A stretch of 51,246 nucleotides of DNA, from the NCBI GenBank assembly GCA_944371605.1, contig CALVXU010000003.1, forward strand, positions 1 to 51,246. Direction: 5' to 3'. Of the stretch, positions 44,200-51,246 are shown piece by piece. The position numbers and the translations under genes were made by a program. This stretch comes from an uncultured Bacilli bacterium. GTDB lineage: Bacteria; Bacillota_I; Bacilli_A; RFN20; CAG-288. Position 1 is the stretch's first letter, and each line of letters opens with the position of its first letter. The notes beneath the pieces are model-generated. The model made no database searches, was not told the origin of the DNA, and saw only the letters and a program-made list of their open reading frames with translations.

Positions 44200-45336
44200 G
44201 TGGAAAACATTCAAGTTAAACCTGCTAAAAAATTAGAAGTAGGAATAGTTGAGGACTTACTTAAAGATCCTAATAAAGTAGTTATAGTGCAAACTGCACC
44301 TTCCGTGAGAGTTGCTTTAGGTGAAATGTTTGGCGCAAAACCTGGAACTAGTGTTACTGGAAAAATGGTTGCTGCCTTACGTCAATTAGGCTTTAAATAT
44401 GTATTTGACACTGATTTTGGTGCTGATATCACTGTTTGGGAAGAAGCCATGGAATTTCTCAAGCGTCTCAAAGGAGAAGGTGGACCACTACCTCAATTTA
44501 ATAGTTGCTGTATCGGGTGGCTTGCAACTGCCGAACGCACTTATAAAGATCTATTCTCACATATATCAACGGTCAAGTCTCCAATCGGTTGTTTAGGCTC
44601 AATCGCAAAAACATATTTTGCGGAAAAGATGAATATTAATCCTAATAACATAGTCGTAGTTGCTGTCGTTCCATGCATCTTAAAGAAAAATGAAAACGCA
44701 CTTCCATATAACAAGACTAACTTTATTTATGATGTCGATTATTGTTGGACTACTAAAGATTTAGGTTCTTTAATCAAGGACAATAATATTGATTTTATGA
44801 GCTTAGTTGATAGCGAATTTGATAACCCTCTTGGCGAATCTACTTCTTCTGGAACGATTTTTGGCCGTTCCGGTGGTGTTCTTGAAGCTGTGTTAAGATG
44901 TGCGATTTATTGGGATTCCCATACTGTTTATACTAATCCTATCGTGTTCACTCCTAGTTCTATTAGCCCCGATATTTTGGAAACTGAGATTACTATTGCT
45001 AATAGAAAAGTAAAAGTTTGTCATACCGGAATGGTAGGCGTGAGAAAATTAGTGGAAATGATTAGAAATAATGAGTGTCCTTATGATTTTATTGAAGTTA
45101 TGTCATGTCCGGGCGGTTGTATCATGGGAGCAGGTCAGCCTATGCATTTACCTAGTGAAGGAATCACTCCTCTTGAAGTTAGAAAAGCTCGCATCAGTGG
45201 CTTGAATGATATCGCAGATAAACAGGATCGTAAAATTTCACCTTTAAATCAATCTATAATGAAAATATATGATGCTATGTTTGATGGAACTGCTGGTTCT
45301 GAAAAAGCTGAATTAAATTTACATAGGAAGTATTGA
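44200..45336 (+). CDS. [FeFe]-hydrogenase-type H-cluster domain protein without ferredoxin domains
   Basis: A 378-residue protein with all three H-cluster motifs. L1 is FNSCCIGW (C103, C104; canonical TSCCPGW), L2 is VPCILKKNE (C159), and L3 is VMSCPGGCIMGAGQP (C303, C307; canonical CPGGCxGGGGQP). The small-subunit-like end GSEKAELNLHRKY is also present. There are no accessory [4Fe-4S] domains, so a separate ferredoxin would be needed. The changed Pro to Ile, and Gly to Ala in L3, leave catalysis open. Start is a GTG with a weak ribosome site. It is followed by an Mrp ATPase, the pairing seen for eukaryotic Nar1 with Nbp35. HydEFG maturases are not in the window. Confidence 0.88.
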   Translation: MENIQVKPAKKLEVGIVEDLLKDPNKVVIVQTAPSVRVALGEMFGAKPGTSVTGKMVAALRQLGFKYVFDTDFGADITVWEEAMEFLKRLKGEGGPLPQFNSCCIGWLATAERTYKDLFSHISTVKSPIGCLGSIAKTYFAEKMNINPNNIVVVAVVPCILKKNENALPYNKTNFIYDVDYCWTTKDLGSLIKDNNIDFMSLVDSEFDNPLGESTSSGTIFGRSGGVLEAVLRCAIYWDSHTVYTNPIVFTPSSISPDILETEITIANRKVKVCHTGMVGVRKLVEMIRNNECPYDFIEVMSCPGGCIMGAGQPMHLPSEGITPLEVRKARISGLNDIADKQDRKISPLNQSIMKIYDAMFDGTAGSEKAELNLHRKY

Positions 45337-45338
45337 TT

Positions 45339-46157
45339 ATGAATAATAGTGCAGATACGAGCAAGGCTCCTTTTATACCCAAAACTTCTCCGAACACTAA
45401 AAGCCATATCGGACATACAATCGCAGTTATTTCTGGCAAAGGTGGTGTTGGTAAATCATTTACTTCTGCTTACCTGGCAGTATTGTTAAGAAGAAGAGGA
45501 TATAAAGTCGGCATCTTAGATGCTGATATCACTGGTCCTTCAATCCCTTTTGCATTTAACATCAAGGGACCTGTTGTTGGAGATGGAACTTATTTTTATC
45601 CTATTAAAACGAAAACTGGTATTCAAGTTATATCTTCAAATCTGCTTCTTTCGGACCCAGATGATCCGATTGTTTGGCGTGGTCCAATGATTTCTACACT
45701 CATCGAACAGTTTTATTCAGAAGTTATTTGGGATGTTGATTATTTGATAATCGATATGGCTCCTGGAACTTCAGATGTCTCTTTAACGGTTTTCCAAAAG
45801 TTTAAATTGTCTGATGCAGTCATCGTTGCTTCTCCTCAAAGCTTAGTTTCAATGGTCGTTGAAAAATCGGCTAAGATGGCTGAATTATTATCGGTCCCTT
45901 TATTATCCCTTGTTGAAAACATGGCTTATGTGAAGTGCTCTAATTGTGGAAATAAAATTGAATTATTTGGAAAATCTCACCCTGAATTAGCAGCAAAACA
46001 TGGAATTCCTGTATTTGATCAAATACCGTTTGATCCACAAATAGCTGATCATATGGATAAAGGCGACATCGAGTCTTTGGATACCGATTATCTCAACGCT
46101 ACTGTCGATGCTATTTTGTCATATTCGAAGATGAGCAACGATTTAAAAAATGACTGA
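45339..46157 (+). CDS. Mrp/NBP35-family P-loop ATPase
   Basis: A 272-residue Fe-S cluster carrier-type ATPase. The deviant Walker A is SGKGGVGKS, the DADITGPS switch follows, and IIDMAPGTSDVSL is the Mrp signature. A CxxC (KCSNCG, around residue 204) can bridge a cluster in the dimer. It has no N-terminal DUF59 domain. The ATG at 45339 has AGGAAG upstream and is preferred to a TTG at 45333. Its position right after the H-cluster gene suggests delivery or repair of that protein's clusters. Confidence 0.9.
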   Translation: MNNSADTSKAPFIPKTSPNTKSHIGHTIAVISGKGGVGKSFTSAYLAVLLRRRGYKVGILDADITGPSIPFAFNIKGPVVGDGTYFYPIKTKTGIQVISSNLLLSDPDDPIVWRGPMISTLIEQFYSEVIWDVDYLIIDMAPGTSDVSLTVFQKFKLSDAVIVASPQSLVSMVVEKSAKMAELLSVPLLSLVENMAYVKCSNCGNKIELFGKSHPELAAKHGIPVFDQIPFDPQIADHMDKGDIESLDTDYLNATVDAILSYSKMSNDLKND

Positions 46158-46881
46158 TAAAGATAAGGAATTGTGTTCTCAATTTTTAACTCAATTCAAA
46201 AAATTGGAAAAGGAGCTTCTTGGTATAGCTAAACTGAGAGATGATTATGTCTCTTTTTCACGTGCATTGAATCATATTTACTATAATCGACTGAATCCAA
46301 TAATTTCTCAGAGAGACAATTACGATTTTTTGAGAACTGCTTCTGATGTGAGAAATATCCTTTCTCATGAGACTGATGTTTGTGTTCCAACTAACGACTT
46401 CATCAATAGATTTTTTAAAATCTCTCAGTCTATAATATCTCCTTATACGTGTTACCAAGTCGCGACTAAAAATATTGATACTTGCCATTATTCCGATTAT
46501 GTGTTTTCAATTTGTGAATTGATGGATGAAAAAGATTTATCGCATATTCCTGTTCTGAATAATGAAGAGACTGTCACTGGTGTTTTTTCTCGTTCGAGTT
46601 TATTTGATTATCGCCAAAAATTTAAGCATTTAAATATTACTGATGAATTTACCATCGGAGATTTACGTGAAGTTTTGGAGTTGAATTCACATTCTAATGA
46701 AGTTTTCATTTTTGTGGAAAGGAATCTAAATATTCTTTCTGCGTTTGAATTGATTCAAAAAAGAAAAGCTCATGATAAAAATGTTGCGTTACTCTTAGTG
46801 ACTGAACACGGAAAAAAGAATGAGAAACTCTTAGGTGTGATAACAATGGTAGATTTAGCTAAATATAATTTAGATTTATAA
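46150..46881 (+). CDS. HEPN-like plus CBS-pair protein
   Basis: A 243-residue cytoplasmic protein. The first ~100 residues are helical and contain SDVRNILSHE, an R-x4-H (R68, H73) like the RNase motif of HEPN domains. Residues about 105-240 look like two CBS domains (VFSICELMDEKDLSHIPVLNNEETVTGVFSRSSLF, and LLGVITMVDLAKY), which bind adenine nucleotides. It overlaps mrp by eight bases, so it belongs to the H-cluster operon. Role unknown; an energy-sensing regulator or an RNA-cleaving effector are both possible. Confidence 0.7.
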   Translation: MTDKDKELCSQFLTQFKKLEKELLGIAKLRDDYVSFSRALNHIYYNRLNPIISQRDNYDFLRTASDVRNILSHETDVCVPTNDFINRFFKISQSIISPYTCYQVATKNIDTCHYSDYVFSICELMDEKDLSHIPVLNNEETVTGVFSRSSLFDYRQKFKHLNITDEFTIGDLREVLELNSHSNEVFIFVERNLNILSAFELIQKRKAHDKNVALLLVTEHGKKNEKLLGVITMVDLAKYNLDL

Positions 46882-46926
46882 ATGCTATATGTTATATTAA
46901 TCAAATTATATTAATCACTGATAACA

Positions 46927-46958
46927 AAAAATCCTCAGCAATGAAACTGAGGATTTTT
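46927..46958. terminator. Terminator of the H-cluster operon (bidirectional)
   Basis: AAAAATCCTCAG and CTGAGGATTTTT form a 12-bp stem with an 8-base loop. It also faces the end of tRNA-Arg on the other strand. The rest of 46882-47043 is plain AT-rich DNA. Confidence 0.88.
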
Positions 46959-47043
46959 AATTTTTCTTTATATATTTCTAAATTTCTCTATATAGTTATA
47001 TAAATTCTATAACAACATAGAAGAAAAAATAATCAGCCAACCA

Positions 47044-47117
47044 TGACCCTAGAAGGATTCGAACCTTCGGCCCTCTGCTTAGAAGGCAGATGCTCTATCC
47101 AGCTGAGCTATAGGGCC
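47044..47117 (-). tRNA. tRNA-Arg (anticodon TCT)
   Basis: The minus strand gives acceptor GGCCCTA/TAGGGTC, D-arm GCTC...GAGC, anticodon stem TCTGC/GCAGA around loop CTTCTAA, and T-arm GAAGG-TTCGAAT-CCTTC. The anticodon TCT reads AGA/AGG. CCA is not encoded. It is a lone gene. Confidence 0.96.
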
Positions 47118-47134
47118 ATAAAATTAGCCTAAAT

Positions 47135-47163
47135 ATAATAGTTCATTTTATCGATATCTGCAA
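47135..47163 (-). promoter_or_regulatory. Promoter of tRNA-Arg
   Basis: On the minus strand TTGCAG (47163-47158) and TATTAT (47140-47135) are 17 bases apart, with the tRNA starting 17 bases after the -10 box. Confidence 0.6.
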
Positions 47164-47214
47164 GCTTTTTTGTTAAAATATAACATAAATTTAAATTATG
47201 AGGAGGAAACACTA

Positions 47215-48213
47215 ATGGATGCTCAATTGATTAAAGATATGCATGATGCTTTTAATAAAATGATGAAAGTTATCAAGGAAAATGATCGTTTTATCATTTA
47301 TAGACATTCCTCTCCTGATTTTGATGCGCTAGGTGCCCAAATGGGACTTGCTACATGGATCAAAGATAATTTTCCTGATAAAACTATTCACTTTGTTGGA
47401 GATGAAGATCACAATTTAATTCCACTATTGTTTCCACATATGCAGCAATTGACTGAAGCTGATTTTATGAAAGAACATGTCGCTATCACTGTTGATGTTG
47501 CTGATTCCAAACGTGTGAGTTGCAATCACTTGAATTTAGCTAAATATGTTTTGAAAATAGATCATCACAATTTCCCACCTAAAGAATTAGATTTTGGACA
47601 ATTGAAAGTCGTTTTTCCAACCAGACCTGCGGCTAGTGAAATTTTAGCTTTATTTGCTTTATCACGTCCTAAAAAATTTATTTTAAGCAAAGAGGCAGCC
47701 ACATATTTGTATATAGGAATTATCGGAGATACTAATCGATTCTTATATCAAGATACAGATAGTGCCACATTGAGAATTGCAGGTGATCTTTTAGATTGTG
47801 GTGTGGATAAAACTGAAGTTTATCATAGGATGTATCAAACAGATATGCGCCGCTTAAATTTATTGAAGTTTTGTTTAAATAATTATAAAGTCACTGATGC
47901 TGGTATAGCATATTATGTTTTTGATAAAAAAGATTTGGAAGATTTATGTATGACGACAAATGAAGGAAATTTACATATCAATGTTTTTCGCGATTTAGGA
48001 AATGTAAAGGCGGTAGCCTCGATAACATATGATAATGATAAAAAAGATTATCGTGTATCGATAAGGTCACGAAATTTAGTTGTTGATAAGGTTGCCAAGC
48101 AATTTAATGGAGGAGGGCATGACTTTGCTGCCGGTTGTCGAATATCTAATCTATCACAGCTCAGTGAATTATTATCTAAACTCGATCAATTAGCTAGTGA
48201 CGCAAATAATTGA
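47215..48213 (+). CDS. DHH/DHHA1 phosphoesterase, NrnA-like (nanoRNase / pAp phosphatase)
   Basis: A 332-residue member of the NrnA group that degrades very short RNAs, pAp or cyclic-dinucleotide products. RHSSPDFDALGAQ is the first metal motif (usually D-G-D; here D-F-D). VDVADSKR, KIDHHNF (DHH) and the end GGGHDFAAGCR (DHHA1) are all present. The start at 47215 is fixed by ATGAGGAGG nine bases upstream. Its last 28 bases overlap the 3' end of a gene on the other strand. Confidence 0.9.
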   Translation: MDAQLIKDMHDAFNKMMKVIKENDRFIIYRHSSPDFDALGAQMGLATWIKDNFPDKTIHFVGDEDHNLIPLLFPHMQQLTEADFMKEHVAITVDVADSKRVSCNHLNLAKYVLKIDHHNFPPKELDFGQLKVVFPTRPAASEILALFALSRPKKFILSKEAATYLYIGIIGDTNRFLYQDTDSATLRIAGDLLDCGVDKTEVYHRMYQTDMRRLNLLKFCLNNYKVTDAGIAYYVFDKKDLEDLCMTTNEGNLHINVFRDLGNVKAVASITYDNDKKDYRVSIRSRNLVVDKVAKQFNGGGHDFAAGCRISNLSQLSELLSKLDQLASDANN

Positions 48214-49016
48214 TGATTGAATAGTTGACCGCTTTGATATTGCAAATACGTAACTACTCCGAATTCTTCACAACCAAATAACTTTTTTAGACCAGCTATA
48301 TTTTTTGAAATATCTTTCCCGATAAATCCTAAATAATCGATTTCAAGACTTTCTATATTGTCAATTATTTCATCAGTGTTTACAATTTCGTTTTCATTGA
48401 TTAGGAGGATATTAGATGTAGAATTTAATGCTTCATTGACATGTGTGAAATAATAACCTTTTTCAGGAATTTCGTCACAAAATGAACAAAATTTATACGA
48501 TGGATAAAATAATGAATCATAACTTTCCATATATGTCGGATTTAAAATTTGGATATTAGTCATATAAGTATTGTCATTCATCATCGTCTCAAATTTATCT
48601 GGCTCAAGGGCATAATTATCAAGATTTTCTATTTTAGCAATTTTCCCATCATTATAAAAAACAAAAGATGAATTAGTTAACTTTGGCGATTCATCTAGCT
48701 GCGAAAACGTGTTCAGAAGGCAATAATTGATAACCGCATTAGTTTCTTTCAAATAGTTATCTAAAGTTATTGGGAAGAGTTCGCAAGTTCCACATCCTGG
48801 AAGATATACATATAAGCAAAAGTCACATTTTGTGTCGATCATTTGATTTAAGTCATCGAGTGATAATTGATTGCAATAATATCTTTCTTGGTCGTTGATT
48901 GACGAGACAGAAAAAGTATTTGTAAATATCGGAACTTTATTAATCTCTTCATTACTGCAAGAAATTAATGGCATTAAAAAGATTGATGACATCAACAATA
49001 AGAACACTTTATTCAT
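48186..49016 (-). CDS. Lipoprotein with thioredoxin-like CxxC sites (276 aa)
   Basis: A lipoprotein signal (VFLLLMSSIFLMPLISC, lipid cysteine C20) puts it on the outer face of the membrane. CGTC at residues 75-78 follows a beta strand (CLYVYLPGCGTC), as in a thioredoxin fold, and CSFC lies at 177-180. No cis-proline TP pattern as clear as in its neighbour. It may be a thiol-disulfide oxidoreductase for exported proteins. It overlaps the next upstream gene by four bases, and the convergent nrnA gene by 28. Confidence 0.75.
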   Translation of the reverse strand: MNKVFLLLMSSIFLMPLISCSNEEINKVPIFTNTFSVSSINDQERYYCNQLSLDDLNQMIDTKCDFCLYVYLPGCGTCELFPITLDNYLKETNAVINYCLLNTFSQLDESPKLTNSSFVFYNDGKIAKIENLDNYALEPDKFETMMNDNTYMTNIQILNPTYMESYDSLFYPSYKFCSFCDEIPEKGYYFTHVNEALNSTSNILLINENEIVNTDEIIDNIESLEIDYLGFIGKDISKNIAGLKKLFGCEEFGVVTYLQYQSGQLFNHQLFASLAN

Positions 49017-50116
49017 ATATTATTTAAAAATTCAGTGCATAAAGATATTTCAATAGGAAGCGATTGATCATTTAATTCTCTAATAGCTTTTTGATAATTG
49101 CTAGAAGTACTATCTCCTTCATCAACTTTTGTATGTGATGTCAAAGACTGGACTTCTTGGAAAAATGCAGTTTTATACTGTAAAAATCCTTCCTCGTTTC
49201 TGATGTAATCTCTTTCGTTTCTGAAGACACAGATCTCTTCATTTGCAAAGTTGACTAATGTTGGTGTAACACCACCTTTATTGTTGAAACTATCATTGAA
49301 TGAATATTTTATTAAGAAATATTTTTCAGAGAAATCATGCCAGTAAATGGATCCAATCTCTTGCTTAGTCACTTCCTCGTCATATCTAAAGTTATAATAA
49401 GGAGATGTCTCATAGTAATAAATCGTTTTAGAGGAATTTAAAATAAACGGTTCTAAAATTAATCTTTTAAACTCCTCACAATCGGTGCACTGTCTCCATG
49501 TGAATAAAACAGTGGCATCATTTTTTGACAAAAAATCATCTAGCGTTGCGGTAGAAAAAATCAAATCTGCATCTTCTTCATAATGATAAAGAGAATAATT
49601 AGAGCCACTCTTTTTAAAACTATTTAAAGAAACATAATTGATATCTACGACATAATTATTGATCATAGATTCGAAATCATCTGGAGCAATATATTCTGAG
49701 TGAATATTTTTTAAATCACCATGACGATAAAATAAAAAGGAAGGCGTGCTACTTATTTTAGGATAATGAAAAGCAAACTGTCCTATTTTATTATCCGAAT
49801 GATTATAAGCTTCAAGATAGAGATTTATATCAACTTCATAAATAATGATGTTTGTATTTGCTATATATTCTAAAATACTTGGCAACAATTCTTCACAGCT
49901 ATGGCAGCCATACTGAGATATATAAATTATTGAATCATCATAACTTGTAATTTCATTAAGATCATTGAGCGTATCAATCCGAATTGTTCCATCAATCCCA
50001 TATGATTTGTAACTTAAAATTTTATCGCCAATATCAATTTCTGGATTAGTAGATGAAGAACAACCTACGCATGTGATAGAAAAAAAGATAACTGAAATAA
50101 TTTTCAAAACTCTCAT
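49013..50116 (-). CDS. Lipoprotein with two thioredoxin-like domains (367 aa)
   Basis: Signal peptide with lipobox at C19 (ISVIFFSITCVGC). Two thioredoxin-like halves can be recognised. The first has YGCHSC (C71, C74) with a cis-proline stretch SSTPSFLFY about 55 residues later. The second has WRQCTDC (C210, C213) with GGVTPTLVNF later. A tandem Trx lipoprotein followed by another Trx-like lipoprotein implies an extracytoplasmic redox relay. No DsbD/CcdA-type membrane partner is in the window, although the thiol supply would need one. Downstream of ackA by 44 bases on the same strand. Confidence 0.78.
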   Translation of the reverse strand: MRVLKIISVIFFSITCVGCSSSTNPEIDIGDKILSYKSYGIDGTIRIDTLNDLNEITSYDDSIIYISQYGCHSCEELLPSILEYIANTNIIIYEVDINLYLEAYNHSDNKIGQFAFHYPKISSTPSFLFYRHGDLKNIHSEYIAPDDFESMINNYVVDINYVSLNSFKKSGSNYSLYHYEEDADLIFSTATLDDFLSKNDATVLFTWRQCTDCEEFKRLILEPFILNSSKTIYYYETSPYYNFRYDEEVTKQEIGSIYWHDFSEKYFLIKYSFNDSFNNKGGVTPTLVNFANEEICVFRNERDYIRNEEGFLQYKTAFFQEVQSLTSHTKVDEGDSTSSNYQKAIRELNDQSLPIEISLCTEFLNNI

Positions 50117-50160
50117 TGATTATATCCCCAATTATTATTGGTGAATAATTCAGAAAAAAA

Positions 50161-51246
50161 TTATAATTTTAAAATTCTTTGTGTATCTAAAGCGATCATC
50201 AGCTCTTCATCAGTTGGAATGACAGCGATCGGAATTCGGCTTTCTTTTGTAGAAATGATACCTTCTTTTCCAAGTCTAGTAACTTCATTGACTTTTTTGT
50301 CAATGATAGTCCCTAACAATTCTTCACAATATTTAAATGTGAGTTCACGGAAAATAGGGCCGTTCTCAAAAACACCAGCCGAACAAATTATCATATCTAC
50401 ATGACCGAGTTTACCAGCATACATGCAGATATAATCAGCGATTTTCTGACAGAAAAGCTCAGTGGATAAAATCGCACGCTTGTCTCCTCTTTCCATAGCA
50501 TCCTCGATGTCTCGAGTATCATTGGAAATTCCCGAAATACCTAATATTCCTGATTTATGATTGTAAATATCATATATTTCTTCAGCAGACTTGCCAGTGC
50601 ATGACATCAAATAAGTCATAATTGATGGGTCGATATCACCAGTTCTTGTTCCCATCATGACGCCTGCCAATGGTGTCAATCCCATTGAAGTTGCAATACA
50701 TTTTCCATTTTTAATGGCGGATACAGAAGCGCCGCTTCCGATATGTAAAGTTATCAAATTTATATCAGACTTATTTGGAAAATACTTTTCGTTAGCAATT
50801 ATGGATAAATATTTATGGCTAGTACCATGAGCACCATATCTTCTCACGGCATATTTTTCATAATATTCATACGGCAGTGGATAGATGTATTCCTTTGGCT
50901 CCATAGTTTGATGGAAAGCTGTGTCAAACACCGCGATTTGCTGCACGTTTGGTAAAACTTTTTTAAAAGCATGGAAACATGTCAAATGTGCTTGATTATG
51001 CAAAGGCGCAAGTGGAATTAATGAACGAATTTTCTCTTCGGTGTCCTCATCAAGAATAGCTGAGTCATCAAAATATTTGCCACCTTGAACTATGCGGTTT
51101 CCGATGCCAGTTATTTCATCAAGGCTTTGTATAATTCCGTTCTCAATCAGGCCGTTGAGAACAAGTTCAGCTGCCTTATCATGATCTAGAACAGGTAAGA
51201 TTTGTTTCTGCTTGCTACCATCAAGTTTTTTTATAGAAAAAATGGC
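50161..51246 (-). CDS. ackA: Acetate kinase, C-terminal part (partial)
   Basis: Makes ATP and acetate from acetyl phosphate. The frame is open to the window edge, so the N-terminus is missing. Conserved parts include FDTAFHQTMEP, RRYGAHGTSHKYL, MGLTPLAGVMMGTRTGDIDPS and the final PTDEELMIALDT. Arg of the acetate site is present in GIGNRIVQGG. Family members usually have GHRVVHGG there. HIGSGAS replaces HLGNGSS, and AGVFENG replaces AGIGENS, so several positions near the active site differ. The enzyme would complete the PFL pathway. Confidence 0.94.
   Translation of the reverse strand, partial: AIFSIKKLDGSKQKQILPVLDHDKAAELVLNGLIENGIIQSLDEITGIGNRIVQGGKYFDDSAILDEDTEEKIRSLIPLAPLHNQAHLTCFHAFKKVLPNVQQIAVFDTAFHQTMEPKEYIYPLPYEYYEKYAVRRYGAHGTSHKYLSIIANEKYFPNKSDINLITLHIGSGASVSAIKNGKCIATSMGLTPLAGVMMGTRTGDIDPSIMTYLMSCTGKSAEEIYDIYNHKSGILGISGISNDTRDIEDAMERGDKRAILSTELFCQKIADYICMYAGKLGHVDMIICSAGVFENGPIFRELTFKYCEELLGTIIDKKVNEVTRLGKEGIISTKESRIPIAVIPTDEELMIALDTQRILKL

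Noticed and set aside
1-51246. Use of TGA as tryptophan (Mycoplasma code)
   Set aside because: TGA ends mutS2, pflB, pflA and others at their expected lengths, while all recognised tryptophans are TGG.
1-51246. CRISPR arrays, rRNA genes, insertion sequences
   Set aside because: No regularly spaced direct repeats, no rRNA-like sequence and no transposase were seen. The only mobile-element trace is the integrase relic at tRNA-Pro.

Overview
The window is AT-rich bacterial chromosome of a fermentative, probably strictly anaerobic member of the Bacilli/Erysipelotrichales/Mollicutes-like radiation, perhaps a gut or rumen lineage. The gene orders truB-ribF, rimP-nusA-ylxR-ylxQ-infB-rbfA, alaS-ruvX and mutS2-uvrC are typical of Firmicutes. 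TGA works as a stop codon throughout, so the Mycoplasma/Spiroplasma code does not apply. Metabolic genes are pyruvate formate-lyase with its activase, acetate kinase and a [FeFe]-hydrogenase-type H-cluster protein. No respiratory gene is visible. The taxon is an inference from gene content only.

Layout. 1-2.3 kb: end of mutS2, then uvrC. 2.3-3.4 kb: a tRNA-Pro(GGG) gene with a tyrosine-integrase remnant running into its 3' end, and a TetR regulator. 3.5-6.5 kb: pflB-pflA. 6.6-8.2 kb: an ABC-F ATPase. 8.3-8.5 kb: a lysine riboswitch on the minus strand, with its own promoter and no gene downstream. 8.6-13.4 kb: a SipW-type signal peptidase operon with three exported proteins sharing an unusual G-x-G-x-x-(T)-W/Y-F signal. 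Its promoter carries a G8 tract between -35 and -10. 13.5-16.6 kb: an aldose-epimerase homologue and a lipoprotein gene with an in-frame A16 tract. 16.7-19.7 kb: alaS-ruvX. 19.7-23.3 kb: a heterodimeric ABC exporter on the minus strand. 23.3-28.5 kb: the nusA-infB operon behind a structured leader. 28.6-30.3 kb: truB-ribF on the minus strand. 30.4-36.1 kb: a TtcA-like enzyme, rpsO, a nitroreductase, a BaiN-like flavoprotein, a DUF5677-like protein and an RlmD-type methyltransferase. 36.1-38.9 kb: mscL, trxA, a TraX-like and a CPBP membrane protein, all minus. 39.0-44.1 kb: a 1588-residue CvpA-like repeat protein and a YigZ/IMPACT protein. 44.2-46.9 kb: H-cluster protein, Mrp/NBP35 ATPase and a HEPN-like/CBS protein. 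47.0-51.2 kb: tRNA-Arg(TCT), nrnA, two thioredoxin-like lipoproteins and the C-terminal part of ackA, which runs off the window.

How it fits together. PFL makes acetyl-CoA and formate, and AckA makes ATP from acetyl phosphate. The H-cluster protein may remove electrons as H2 or, with its Mrp partner, may belong to Fe-S assembly. The more novel part is the cell surface. A dedicated signal peptidase and three exported proteins lie behind a promoter that looks switchable by G-tract slippage, and a separate lipoprotein carries a long poly-A tract. Both look like candidate phase-variable loci. The orphan lysine riboswitch and the giant CvpA-like protein are the other items most worth following up.
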